Position numbers and translations under genes: made by a program
Notes under the pieces: generated by a model
Databases searched by the model: none
Told to the model about the DNA's origin: nothing
What the model saw: the letters and a program-made list of their open reading frames with translations, nothing else
Assembly: GCA_964462985.1 (NCBI GenBank)
Contig: CAYXAA010000009.1
Location: 82,926 to 146,925 of the forward strand
Direction: 5' to 3'
Length of the DNA stretch: 64,000 nt
Origin: CAYXAA01 sp964462985
GTDB taxonomy: Bacteria > Pseudomonadota > Alphaproteobacteria > Rhizobiales > Stappiaceae
Shown here: positions 43,106 to 53,500 of the stretch, in pieces
How positions within the stretch are numbered: the first letter of the stretch is position 1
How the letters are laid out: the number at the start of each line of letters is the position of its first letter

Positions 43106-43378
43106 CGGCTGCGGCTGTCGATGGTCCGGGTGAACGGGAGCACAGATCAGCGGCTGCCGGAGCGATGACCGCCGCCGCGAACCCTACAGAAGCGACTCCG
43201 GGCGAGGCAATCGGGGAAAGTGCGGAGGGTGTAAGGTTTGGCTGCAGGAGTGGGCTCGGCAGAAGTATCCGGTCGGCCGCCGAATGCAACCTGTAATGGA
43301 TTGATCCCCGGGACCTTCGATCAGGTTCGATTCGAGTCGGCCTTCAGCCGGCGGTTGCCTAGGCGGCGGCCATGAACC

Positions 43379-43987
43379 ATGTTCTGCAAGTCTCGTCTTG
43401 CGTTGAAGCCGCGCAACCGCATGGGACTGGACATGAGGAATTTCGCCCCGGCTCTGCGCCGCCTGCGTCAGCTGCGCGGCATGAAGCAGAGTCACCTTGC
43501 CGAGCTGATGCGCGTCAACCAGGCGACGGTGTCGCGCTGGGAACGGGGCGTGCTGAAACCGAGCCCAGCACAGGTCGCAGCGTTGCAGCGCCTGCTCGTC
43601 ACGGTGGCCGATCCGGCGCAGGATGCGGCGCTGAAGCGGCTGGTCGAGAGCTCGACGCTCAAGGTGCATCTCATCTGCGATCGCACGCACCGCCTGCTCG
43701 CCGCGTCGCTGCCGCGTCGGGCGAAGTGGCGCCTCGACCTCAGCGATCTCCTCGGCCGCACGCTGCTTGTCTATGCTACCCCGGAGATCCTGTCGGCGGA
43801 GGCCGCGCTTGATGACTCCGGCTGGCACGAAGGGGAGGTGTCGTCCGTCACGGTGTCTACTGGCGCCAACAGCAATCCCGTGCTGCCGATCCTGCCTGGC
43901 GAGATGTTGTGGGAGCGAATTATGCTCTCCGACGGCCGCGCCGGCCGGCTGGTGACGACCTTGACGGAGCGCCAAGCCCGCCCTTGA
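43379..43987 (+). CDS. XRE-family regulator with C-terminal sensor-like domain
   Basis: A protein of up to 202 residues with an N-terminal Cro/C1-type HTH (FAPALRRLRQLRGMKQSHLAELMRVNQATVSRWERGVLKPS) followed by a longer C-terminal region (about residues 95-200) of mixed alpha/beta character that might be a PAS-like sensor; no specific family is recognised. The start is uncertain: ATG codons at 43379, 43421 and 43433 are all possible and none has a strong ribosome-binding site. It lies upstream of the epimerase gene on the same strand, with about 100 bases between. Confidence 0.72.
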   Translation: MFCKSRLALKPRNRMGLDMRNFAPALRRLRQLRGMKQSHLAELMRVNQATVSRWERGVLKPSPAQVAALQRLLVTVADPAQDAALKRLVESSTLKVHLICDRTHRLLAASLPRRAKWRLDLSDLLGRTLLVYATPEILSAEAALDDSGWHEGEVSSVTVSTGANSNPVLPILPGEMLWERIMLSDGRAGRLVTTLTERQARP

Positions 43988-44087
43988 AGCCACGCATATT
44001 TTATGCGTGGCAAGCCTTCGCCGGCCGTTGCTAGGGTCGACGCCATGGCCCCCGAACGGGGTGTGGCAAGGCTACGGACGATCCATC

Positions 44088-45071
44088 ATGACCATTCTCG
44101 TCACCGGCAGCGCCGGGCATCTCGGCGAGGCCTTGATGCGTCGGCTCGGCGGCGCCGGGAAACCGGTGCGCGGCATCGACCTCAAACCGTCGCCCTTCAC
44201 CGATGCCGTCGGCTCGATCGGCGACCGGTCATTCGTCGGGGCGCAGATGAAAGGGGTTCGGGCCGTACTGCACACGGCGACGCTACACAAGCCGCACGTG
44301 TGCACCCACAGCCGGCAGGACTTCGTCGATACCAATGTCTCCGGCACGCTCACGCTGCTGGAGGCCGCCGTTGCAGCGGGGGTAGGGGCGTTCGTCTTCA
44401 CCTCGACCACCAGCGCGTTTGGTGCAGCGCTGACGCCGGCCGACGGCGAGCCCGCAGCCTGGGTGACGGAGGCGGTGGTGCCGGTGCCGAAAAACATCTA
44501 CGGGGTCACCAAGCTCGCGGCCGAAAGCTTGGGTGAGCTGTTCCATCGCCAAACCGGACTGCCCGTTGTCGTCTTGCGCACGTCGCGCTTCTTTCCCGAG
44601 GCGGACGATGATCCGGCGATGCGGGTGCACTACACCGCGGAAAATCTCCAGGCCAATGAGTTGCTCAACCGCCGGGTCGATATTGCCGACGTTGTCGAGG
44701 CGCATTTGCTCGCGGCAGAGCGGGCGCCTGCCCTCGGCTTCGCGCGCTACATCATCTCGGCGACGACGCCGTTTGCGCCCGACGATCTCGCCGAGCTCCG
44801 CCGCAATGCGGCGGCGGTGGTGGGAAGGCGGTTTCCCGAGGCAGCAGCCCTTTATGCCCGGCGCAACTGGCGGCTTCCGACGCAGATTGACCGGGTTTAC
44901 GTCAACCATGCGGCGCGGGAAGAGCTTGGCTGGAAGCCGCGGTATGATTTTGCCCATGTGCTCGCCGCGCTCGAGGCCGGCGGCGACCTCCGCAGTCCGC
45001 TTGCGTGCGCTGTCGGCGCCAAGGGCTATCACGACCGGGCGTTCCAGGAGGGACCGTATCCGGTGGCATGA
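44088..45071 (+). CDS. NAD-dependent epimerase/dehydratase family protein
   Basis: A 327-residue extended short-chain dehydrogenase. The NAD-binding motif TGSAGHLGEALMRRL (GxxGxxG) is at the N-terminus, and the catalytic Tyr-x-x-x-Lys is in YGVTKLAAE with the Ser/Thr of FTSTTSAFG upstream. The C-terminal part has the sugar-epimerase style pattern, including VDIADVVEAHLLAAE. The substrate is unknown; nucleotide-sugar epimerase or reductase activity is possible. ATG 44088 is preceded by a weak purine stretch. It is followed by the chemoreceptor gene about 90 bases later. Confidence 0.85.
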   Translation: MTILVTGSAGHLGEALMRRLGGAGKPVRGIDLKPSPFTDAVGSIGDRSFVGAQMKGVRAVLHTATLHKPHVCTHSRQDFVDTNVSGTLTLLEAAVAAGVGAFVFTSTTSAFGAALTPADGEPAAWVTEAVVPVPKNIYGVTKLAAESLGELFHRQTGLPVVVLRTSRFFPEADDDPAMRVHYTAENLQANELLNRRVDIADVVEAHLLAAERAPALGFARYIISATTPFAPDDLAELRRNAAAVVGRRFPEAAALYARRNWRLPTQIDRVYVNHAAREELGWKPRYDFAHVLAALEAGGDLRSPLACAVGAKGYHDRAFQEGPYPVA

Positions 45072-45162
45072 GCGATCGTGGCAATATTGCGTCCACTCTT
45101 AAGCTTGGCTTAAATCCGCTCGGCTAGAACAGCGTGATCCTCTGCTGTCGGGCCGCTGCACC

Positions 45163-46848
45163 ATGCTCTCACGAATTGTCGGAACGTTCTCGGGCAAACT
45201 CTATTCGCTTGTCCTGTTCTTCGCCCTGTCGTTCTTCGGTTTGCTCGCCTTTCAAATGGCCATGCTTCACGACGATCTCACCGCGTTCCGCAAGGACGAG
45301 ATCAAGAGTGTCGTGGATGCGGCCTACAACATCGTTGCGGCGCACGAAAAGCTGGTCGACACCGGTGAGCTGACGTTGCAGGAGGCCCAGGCGCGCGCCG
45401 CCACCGCGCTCCGCGGCATGCGGTACCAGGACGAGGACTATGTCTTCGTCTACGACTACGATTATGTGAACCGGGTCCATCCGGTGAAGCCGGAGACCGA
45501 GGGTGCTCGGCTGTTCGACACGCGCGACGGCAACGGCAAGTTCCATGTCCGCGAATTCGTCGATGCGGCCAAGAAGGATGGTAGCGCGTATGTCGACTAC
45601 GCCTGGCTGGCGCCGGACGGCGCGATCTTCGACAAGGTGAGTTACGTCCGGGCCTTCACACCCTGGGGCTGGGTGATCGGCTCCGGCGTGCTGATGACGA
45701 ATGTGGAGGCGGCGTTCGAAGCGGCAGCGCTGAAGAGCGCCGGACTTGCGCTGGTGCTCACGGTGACGGCGCTTGGCTTCGGCATTGCCGTCGCTCGTTC
45801 CATCGTCAAGCCGATGAACGCGCTCAGCCAGAACATGCTTGCGCTGGCCGGAGGCGATCTCAACGTTTCCGTCGAAGGTGCTGACCGCAGTGATGAGATC
45901 GGCGCGATGAGCCGCGCCGTCGCCGTGTTCCGCGACAACGCCGCGGCCCGTGCCCGGCTCGAGCAGCAGAGCGAGGCGGATCAGGTCGCCCGCGAGCAGC
46001 GCCGAGACGAGATCGAGGCGCTGGTGCGCCGGTTCCAGGCCGGCGTCCAGGCGACGCTCGGTTCCGTTGCGGAGAGCACCGAGCGCATGGACGAGGCCGC
46101 GCGGATGCTGAAGTCGATCGCTGGTCAGACCGAGGGCAGCGCTACGGGGGCCGCCGTGGCCTCTGAGCAGGCGACGGGCAACGTGCAGACCGTCGCTTCT
46201 GCGGCGGAGGAACTGTCTGCCTCAATCAACGAGATCACCAACCAGGTCACAAAGAGCCTCGATGTTGTCGCAAAGGCGACCAGCGGCGCGCAGGAGTCCA
46301 ACCAAAAGGTGGCGAGTCTTGATGCCGCCGCGCAGAAGATCGGAGAGGTGGTCAGCCTGATCCAGGCGATCGCCGAGCAGACGAACCTGCTCGCTCTCAA
46401 CGCCACGATCGAGGCGGCGCGCGCGGGTGACGCCGGCCGCGGATTTGCCGTGGTCGCCGCCGAGGTCAAGGAATTGGCCAACCAGACCTCCAGGGCGACC
46501 GAGGAGATCTCGACCCAGATCAGCGCGATCCAGGGCTCGACCCGCGAGGCCGTGGCGGCGATTGAGGAGATTGCCAGGACCATGGAGGTGGTGAACGGCT
46601 ACACCTCGAGCATCGCTGCCGCCGTCGAGCAGCAGAGCGCGGCCACGGTCGAAATTTCCCGCAACGTCCAGGAAGCGGCCAGCGGCACGCGGCTGGCCAG
46701 CGACAACATGAGCGGCGTAACCCGCGGTGCGGCCGATACCGCGCGCTCGGCCGAAGCCGTTCTCGGGGCCTCGCACCAGGTCAGCGAGAGCACGTCAGAG
46801 CTTCGTAACCAGATCGAGGCCTTCCTCAAGGATGTGGCCGCGGCCTGA
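45163..46848 (+). CDS. Methyl-accepting chemotaxis protein with single-Cache sensor
   Basis: A 561-residue transmembrane chemoreceptor. The N-terminus has a hydrophobic helix (LYSLVLFFALSFFGLLAFQMAML), a periplasmic sCache-type domain (about residues 35-180, with RYQDEDYVFVYDYDYVNRVHP and PWGWVIGSGVLMTNVEAAF), a second membrane helix (AGLALVLTVTALGFGIAVARSIV), a HAMP domain and the signalling domain with the highly conserved tip AIAEQTNLLALNATIEAARAGDAGRGFAVVA. It should relay ligand binding to CheA. The ligand is not predictable. Methylation-type glutamate-rich helices flank the tip; the CheR-docking pentapeptide is absent. Confidence 0.93.
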   Translation: MLSRIVGTFSGKLYSLVLFFALSFFGLLAFQMAMLHDDLTAFRKDEIKSVVDAAYNIVAAHEKLVDTGELTLQEAQARAATALRGMRYQDEDYVFVYDYDYVNRVHPVKPETEGARLFDTRDGNGKFHVREFVDAAKKDGSAYVDYAWLAPDGAIFDKVSYVRAFTPWGWVIGSGVLMTNVEAAFEAAALKSAGLALVLTVTALGFGIAVARSIVKPMNALSQNMLALAGGDLNVSVEGADRSDEIGAMSRAVAVFRDNAAARARLEQQSEADQVAREQRRDEIEALVRRFQAGVQATLGSVAESTERMDEAARMLKSIAGQTEGSATGAAVASEQATGNVQTVASAAEELSASINEITNQVTKSLDVVAKATSGAQESNQKVASLDAAAQKIGEVVSLIQAIAEQTNLLALNATIEAARAGDAGRGFAVVAAEVKELANQTSRATEEISTQISAIQGSTREAVAAIEEIARTMEVVNGYTSSIAAAVEQQSAATVEISRNVQEAASGTRLASDNMSGVTRGAADTARSAEAVLGASHQVSESTSELRNQIEAFLKDVAAA

Positions 46849-46874
46849 GCGTACGGCCTGCCGCCCGCGCGCGG

Positions 46875-46905
46875 CCGAGCCTGATCCCGGCGCGGTCAGG
46901 CTCGG
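46875..46905. terminator. Hairpin between convergent chemoreceptor and arsC fragment
   Basis: CCGAGCCTGA (46875-46884) pairs with TCAGGCTCGG (46896-46905), ten perfect base pairs with an 11-base loop. It lacks a T-run but sits in the 81-base gap between converging genes. Confidence 0.5.
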
Positions 46906-46929
46906 GTCCAGCGCACAGATCGACCCGCA

Positions 46930-47327
46930 TCATCCCGGCACTCCTCCGCTCTCATTCGTCAGCGGCACGCCGTCAGGATTCTCCAGGATCTCCAGCACCA
47001 TCTCGGCCGGTCGGAATAGGCGGGCGCCTTTCGGTGTGACGACGACCGGACGGTTGATCAGGATCGGGTGCTGAAGCATCCGATCGATCAGATCGTCGTC
47101 CGTCAGCGTCGGATCGTCGAGTCCGAGCTCGTCGTGTGGCGTGCCCTTGCGGCGCAACAGACCGCGGGCCGAAAGTCCCATTGCCGAAATCAGCCCGACC
47201 AGCGTCTCCCGGCCCGGCGGCGTCTTCAGATATCGATGATCTGCGGCTCGATTCCGCTCTTGCGGATCATGGCGAGCGTGTTGCGCGAGGTGCTGCAGGC
47301 CGGATTGTGATAGATCGTGACCGTCAT
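46930..47327 (-). pseudogene. arsC: Frameshifted arsenate reductase (ArsC, glutaredoxin type)
   Basis: The N-terminal piece starts at ATG 47327 (MTVTIYHNPACSTSRNTLAMIRKSGIEPQIIDI) and carries the catalytic Cys in NPACSTSRN, but it ends at a TGA at 47228-47226. The rest of ArsC continues in another frame from TATCTGAAG (47232-47224): YLKTPPGRETLVGLISAMGLSARGLLRRK, later RPVVVTPKGARLFRP, down to 46930. One base appears missing near 47233, where the usual sequence would be Ile-Ile-Asp-Tyr-Leu-Lys. Intact, this enzyme reduces arsenate using glutathione and glutaredoxin. The lesion could be a real mutation or a sequencing error. Confidence 0.85.
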
Positions 47328-47437
47328 CCGTCAGACTCTGGAGGCCAGTTAAAGTTTCAAGACCGACCTTATTGAAAGTCTTGCGATGGGGGCTATGCAA
47401 AACTACGATCCTGCTGATGGGCATCCGGGGGGGCGCC

Positions 47438-50437
47438 ATGAACGTTCATGCCATTACGCGGTTCACTTTCGAGGCTGCGGAATTCGACTCGTCGACATTC
47501 TCGGTCCTGAAGTTCGAGGGGATCGAGGAACTGTCGCGTCCATTCGACTTCAGAATTGACCTGATCAGTTCGCAGCCTGAAGTCGATCTGAAGCGCCTGA
47601 TCGCGCGCAACGCGACGCTGTCGATCACCTGTGCGCACCGGACACGGACGATCCACGGTGTGGTCGCCGAGGTCGAGGCCGGGGACGAGATCATCGACGG
47701 CCGCTTCCACTACCGCGTGCGCTTCGTGCCGCGGATCTGGCTGAAGCGGCTGTCGCGGCACAACCAGATTCACCAGGCGATGAGCGTCGTCGACGTGCTG
47801 CGGCGCGAACTGACCGGCACCAACGGCCAGGGTGTCAAGGACAAGTCGGCCCAGCACCTGCAGGAGGGCCGCGACTTCGAGTTCCGGCTCGACGATACCT
47901 ATGCGCCGCGCGAATACATCGTGCAGTGGAACGAGACCGACCTCGACTTCTTCCACCGCCTGCTCGAGACCAACGGACTTTTCTACTACTTCGATCACAC
48001 TGGCGGCTGCGACAAGCTGGTGATCTGCGACTGGAAGATGTTCCTTCCGGCCCACCGGGAGAACGATCATTTCCACTTCCGCAACCGCCGCGACCAGGCG
48101 ATCGGGGACGAACTCGTGATCGAGCGCTTCAACACGCTCCTGCGCGCAGTGCCGCAGAAGGTCGTGTTTGCCGACTATGACGACCGCAAGCCGCATCTGA
48201 CCGTTCAGGCCGAGGCCGGGATCAATAAGCCCGGGATCGGCGTCTACACCTATTACGGCGAGTACAGCCCCACGCTGGAAGAGATCAAGGCCGATGCGCA
48301 AGTGGCCGCGGCGGTGTGGTCGGCTCGGGCGGAGGTGTTTGAAGGCACTGGTACCTGCCATACGATGGAGCCGGGCCACTGCTTCGTGCTCGACGGCCAT
48401 TTCCGCCGCGGCTTCAACGGTCACTACCGGGTGGTGCGGCTTCGGCACACGGGCACGACCGAGACTGCGGGCGCAAGCGACTTGCGCAACCAGGCCGGGC
48501 GAAGGTCGCGCTATATCAACGAGTTCGAATGCATTGCCGATGGCGTCGAGTTCCACCTGGAGCGGCTGACGCCGCGGCCCCGGATTGACGGCGTCATCAG
48601 CGCCGAAATCGACGCGGAAGGTGGCGGGGGCATCGCCGAGGTCGACGAGCATGGCCGCTACAAGGTTCGGTTTTTCTTTGACCTTTCCGGCGCGGCCGAC
48701 GGCAGGGCATCGTGCTGGATGCGGCTGGCAACGCCGTTCGGCGGGCCGAACGAAGGAATGCACTATCCCTTGCGCAAGGGGACGGAGGTGGTCGTCTCCT
48801 TCCTCAACGGCGACCCGGACCGGCCGGTGATCATCGGCGTCGTACCCAATCCGAGGACTCCGAGTGTGGTCAATCGTGACAATCGGGCAACCTACGTCAC
48901 CAAGACGCCCGGCGGCGTAACGCTCGTGATAGGCAATACGCTGGGCGAAGAACCCGTTGAGACCGGTTTGCAGCAGCAGGGACATGCCGATCTTGGGCAG
49001 GATCCAGGGCCTGTTTTCCCGGTGAATCCGGCGGCTGATCCTGTCGCTGACACGCCTCTGCCGCCCGGTCTGGCGCACACTGCGAGCGCGGCCATGATGC
49101 CGCCGGCGCAGCAGCTGCTCCAGGACGATGACGCCCCCGCACACGGACCGTCGGCATCGACGGCCACCACCTACAGTGCCACCCTCGTAGAGGCCAACGA
49201 CACGATCAAGGGCTATTGGCGCCTTGGCGATACAGCCAAGAACTATGATGAAGCGTCCGAGGGGCCATTCTACAAGGCAGAAACGGACAAGACCTACGTC
49301 GATGAGGAGGATGCTGCATCCTACCAGAGCCACCTTTACGTGTCGAAAGGTGCATTGACGGTCATCGAGGGAAAGAATAAGCAGATCGTCAGGGGTGAAG
49401 ACAAGCACATCACCAAGAACAGCAAGGGCCAAGTCGTAAAGTTTACGGCGAATGCAGCAAGCGCCGTGGGAGACTACAGCTTCACGGCCAGTAGAACCAT
49501 GGATGTCAGCGTGGCGGCCAACACCAAGCTCGAGGCCTCCGCGTCTGCAGTCAGCAAGCTGTCCGTCGGCACCGCATCGACGGTGTTCCTCGGGACCAAG
49601 ATGGATGTCAGCGCGGCCTCCGGGGTCTCGGCGACATTTGGCTACAAGATCGACTATTCAAAGGTTGGCACCCACAAGCTCAGCGGCGGATCGACCTACG
49701 AGGTCAGCCAGTCCTTCAACAACTTCACGACCGACGGTGTGTCGATCGGACTGATGGATCCTCCAGCCGCGCAGTCGATGGCCGGCAAGGTGGTGGCCGT
49801 CACGGGCAGTATCCTCGGCGCGGCCGCTGCCACCGGCCTGTCGTTTGCAGACGCCTTTACCGCCGACACGGAAAAGGATCTCGAAAAGCAGATCATCGGA
49901 ACGAGCGACGCCTTCAACCTGGCTGCGAACAGCGCCAATGTGGCGCTCAACATCGCCGGCATCGTCGGCTACTACACAAATAAGGCGCGCGTCGAAGCCG
50001 CGAAGGCAACCAAGCAGACGCTGTTCGAGATCGGACGGGTCGCGCCTGCAGGATCACAGACAACGCTGCGAACGCTGCTCCAGGGTTGCGTGCTCACTAT
50101 GACGGACAACGCCGCCGGCGGCGAGGCAAGTCTGCGCGTGGGAACCTGCGAGCTCAAGGTGACGCCGACGGCCGTCACGATCGCATTCGGCGGGGTTGAG
50201 GTGTTCTCGGTGGGGCGGGAGGACTTCAAGTATCTTGCCGGGGGTGACCAGGCGAACTCGATTACGGTCGGCCGTGGCACCTGCGAGATCAGCACCGCGA
50301 GCGGGATGCAGATCAAGACCGGCGGTGTCGCCAATTTTGATTCAACGACGCCGCCAGGACATCTTGTGCTGATGAGCAGTGCGCCTGGCACCCAGGTGAC
50401 GCTGAACGGTACGGCGATCGGCGCTATGTTGTCGTAG
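47438..50437 (+). CDS. VgrG-type tip/spike protein with long C-terminal extension (copy 1)
   Basis: A 999-residue VgrG protein, the tip component of type VI secretion (or related contractile) machines. Residues 1 to about 470 form the gp27/gp5-like core (FEGIEELSRPFDFRIDLIS, ETDLDFFHRLLETNGLFYYFDH, MHYPLRKGTEVVVSFLNGDP). From about residue 500 a long extension starts with a linker shared with copy 2 (YSATLVEANDTIKGYWRLGD, from residue 578), a beta-rich region, two hydrophobic segments (about 781-805 and 834-847) and a C-terminal beta-like end. The extension probably works as an effector or spike domain. No PAAR, DUF4123 adaptor, immunity-like gene or other T6SS gene is nearby. Confidence 0.88.
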   Translation: MNVHAITRFTFEAAEFDSSTFSVLKFEGIEELSRPFDFRIDLISSQPEVDLKRLIARNATLSITCAHRTRTIHGVVAEVEAGDEIIDGRFHYRVRFVPRIWLKRLSRHNQIHQAMSVVDVLRRELTGTNGQGVKDKSAQHLQEGRDFEFRLDDTYAPREYIVQWNETDLDFFHRLLETNGLFYYFDHTGGCDKLVICDWKMFLPAHRENDHFHFRNRRDQAIGDELVIERFNTLLRAVPQKVVFADYDDRKPHLTVQAEAGINKPGIGVYTYYGEYSPTLEEIKADAQVAAAVWSARAEVFEGTGTCHTMEPGHCFVLDGHFRRGFNGHYRVVRLRHTGTTETAGASDLRNQAGRRSRYINEFECIADGVEFHLERLTPRPRIDGVISAEIDAEGGGGIAEVDEHGRYKVRFFFDLSGAADGRASCWMRLATPFGGPNEGMHYPLRKGTEVVVSFLNGDPDRPVIIGVVPNPRTPSVVNRDNRATYVTKTPGGVTLVIGNTLGEEPVETGLQQQGHADLGQDPGPVFPVNPAADPVADTPLPPGLAHTASAAMMPPAQQLLQDDDAPAHGPSASTATTYSATLVEANDTIKGYWRLGDTAKNYDEASEGPFYKAETDKTYVDEEDAASYQSHLYVSKGALTVIEGKNKQIVRGEDKHITKNSKGQVVKFTANAASAVGDYSFTASRTMDVSVAANTKLEASASAVSKLSVGTASTVFLGTKMDVSAASGVSATFGYKIDYSKVGTHKLSGGSTYEVSQSFNNFTTDGVSIGLMDPPAAQSMAGKVVAVTGSILGAAAATGLSFADAFTADTEKDLEKQIIGTSDAFNLAANSANVALNIAGIVGYYTNKARVEAAKATKQTLFEIGRVAPAGSQTTLRTLLQGCVLTMTDNAAGGEASLRVGTCELKVTPTAVTIAFGGVEVFSVGREDFKYLAGGDQANSITVGRGTCEISTASGMQIKTGGVANFDSTTPPGHLVLMSSAPGTQVTLNGTAIGAMLS

Positions 50438-50588
50438 AGTCAGGGAGCTGCCGTCTCGGTCGTGTTTGGCGTCGGCGCCGGCTGCCACCGGACACCACCT
50501 CTGGTTCATGAACGAAATTTAACGCGGTTTAGGCGAAAAGACGTACTACATTGAACCCGTCACCATTTCATACTCGTGGATACTCGCC

Positions 50589-53500
50589 ATGTCCGAGGTC
50601 TCCTTTGCCCGGTTCGGGTTTTCGATCGACAATCTCGACGAAGACACTTTTGATGTTCTCAAATTCGAGGGGACGGAAGAGCTCTCCCGCCCGTTCGACT
50701 TCACCATCGATCTCTTCAGTCGCAACCCCCACATCCACCTCGACGAGCTGATCGGCAAGCGGGCCACATTCTCGATCGCGACCGACAGGGCGACCCGTCG
50801 GTTGCACGGCGCGGTGGCAGAGATCGAGGCCGGCGACGAAGTCATTGACGGGCGCTATCACTACCAGGTGCGCTTCGTACCGCGGATCTGGCTGAAGCAG
50901 CTGTCCCGGCACAACCAGATCCACCAGGCGATGAGCGTCGTCGACGTGTTGAGGGTCGAGCTGACCGGGACGTCGGGCAAGGGCGTGAAGGACGCCTCGG
51001 CGCTGCATCTGGAAGAGGGGCGCGACTTCGAGTTCCGGCTTTCCGGAAAATATCCGCCGCGTGAATACACGGTCCAATGGGAGGAGACCGACCTCGACTT
51101 CTTCCAGCGTCTGCTTGAGACCTACGGGCTCTACTACTACTTCGACCACAGCGGCGGCTGCGACAAGGTGGTGATCTGCGACTGGAAGGTCTTTCTGCCG
51201 GCAATCGAGCCGACGGAACGCTTCCGCTTCCGCGGGCGGCGCGACGTGCTGGCCAGTGACGAGCCGACGGTTGACCGGATTGCCGTGCGCCACCGCGCGG
51301 TGGCGCGGCGTGTGATCGTCGCCGACTACAACGACCAGAAGCCGCAGCTCGACATTCAGGCCGAGGCGGCTGCGGCCGGCAACGGCATCGGGGTCGAAAG
51401 CCGCTACGGCGAGCACGTGCTTTCGTTGAGCGAGGCGCGGCAGCGGGCCCAGCTCGATGCCGACGCGGCGAAGGCGCGGGCGGTCGTCTATGAGGGCGAC
51501 AGCACCTGCCACATGTTCGAGCCCGGGCACTGTATCGAACTGTCCGGTCATTTCCGCGCCGCCTTCAACCGGCGCTACCGCATGGTGTTCCTGCACCACG
51601 AGGGGCGGACGGAAACGCCGGGCGGCAGCACCGACATGCGCGCCGAGGCCGGCCGGCGGGCGCGCTATGGCAACCATTTCCGCTGCCTTGCCGACACGGT
51701 GGAATTCCGTCCTCAGCGCCTGACGCCCCGGCCAAAGGTCGAGGGCCTCATCAGCGCGCGAATCGATGCCGAGGGCAGCGGCGGGGCGGCGGAGATCGAC
51801 GATCAGGGCCGCTACAAGGTGCGGTTCTTCTTCGACCTGTCGGGAGCGGCCAATGGGCACGCGTCATGCTATCTGCGCCTGGCAACGCCATTCGGCGGTC
51901 CGCAGGAGGGCCTGCACTATCCCTTGCGCAAGGGCGCGGAGGTGATCGTGTCGTTCCTGAACGGCGACCCGGACCGGCCCGTGATCACCGGGGTGGTTCC
52001 CAACCCTGCGACACCGAATGTGGTCACGTCGGCCAACCGCATGAACTATGTCACAAAGACGCCGGGTGGCGTCACCCATGTGTTCGGAAATCGGCTCTCC
52101 GACAGCCTGCCGCAGGCCGGCGCGCAGCAGATGGGCCATCTGGAAATGGCGCGTCAGGATCGCGTTTCGGGCGAGGCCGGAGTCTACACTGTTGCCAATT
52201 TGGATGGTGACGTTGCCGAGGTCCGTCCGTCTGTCACTGTCGGCGAGCCCTTGCCACCCACGCACGCTTTCGGCGATGTCATCGAACAGCCGCTCGACCA
52301 GCAGTTCGGGGACCCGCCGTCGGGTAAGTCGGCGACCGCCAATGCCAACTACTCGGCGACGCTCGTAGAGTCGGACGGCACCGGCAATGGCGCGATCATC
52401 GGCTATCACCGGCTGGGCGACAGCGCCGAGGGCGCAGGTGGATCGTTTCAAACGGTGGAGACCGGCGACCACTACACCGGGGACAAGGACGCTAACAACT
52501 ATAAAATGTTCCAGTATGTCGACGGAGGACGACTTAATGTTACCTACGGAAAAAGCTTTACATATGTAAAGGGAAATACAACCTACGCTACCTATGCTGA
52601 CGATGGGCTTCTACGCAAATGGACGTCTAATCATTCAAGCGGAGCCGGAAATATTGACTTCACTTACACTTACGCTCGTTGCTATAATGTCACTTGGGGG
52701 TCGAAGGTTTGCGTGAACATAACGAATTGCGCTGACGTGACGGCCGGTTTCAAGACCGGTTTCAGCCTCGCTTCGAAATGTGATGTAAACATTGCGACGC
52801 AAACCCAGCTCAACTTGGCTGCAAAATTCGAGCTAAGCAAAACATTCTCATTCGCGCGCGTTTTCGGCCCGAGCATCGAGATCGCGAAGCAAAAAAACTT
52901 GTTCGCGTCGGATTCCATCACGATCGGCATCGCCGACCTTAGAGAGCAATCAAACGCAAAGCAGATTGCCGCGATAGCAGGGGCCGCTGCTGTCACCGCT
53001 GCTACGGGTATTGGTGGCGTAGTGAGCGGTAGCCTTGATGCCAAACTCTCAAACGGTGATACGGGGACCGGCAGCATGGACGCTATTGATATAGCACTAA
53101 TGGGCGCAAACATCAGTGCCAATGCTCTTGGGGCCGCTCAGTATCTTTATAGTAGTAAGTACTTTAATAAAGCAACATCAGGTGCGGGCTCGGCTCCAAG
53201 GATTCAACTTGGTAAAATTGAAGATGATAAAAACATGGCTAAGTTGGAATTGAATGAAAATTGTAGAATTGAATTAAGTAATAAAGACGGTGATTCTATA
53301 GCCCTTATCGTCGGAGATTATAGCCTTAATATTACAGATACTGGAATTACTATAAAAAATAAGAAAGATTCAATCTTTTCGATCGATAAGGGCAATTTTA
53401 AGTTTCAATCCCGTGAGGATGTCGCTAATTGTCTTAGCATAGACGAAAATAGCTTTCTGATCTCTCACAAGATAGGTACAATTATTAAGAAAAATAATCG

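Noticed and set aside
47393..49432. Long open frame on the minus strand opposite vgrG copy 1
   Set aside because: It is an antisense shadow typical of high-GC coding DNA, without family motifs, and the sense strand is clearly VgrG.
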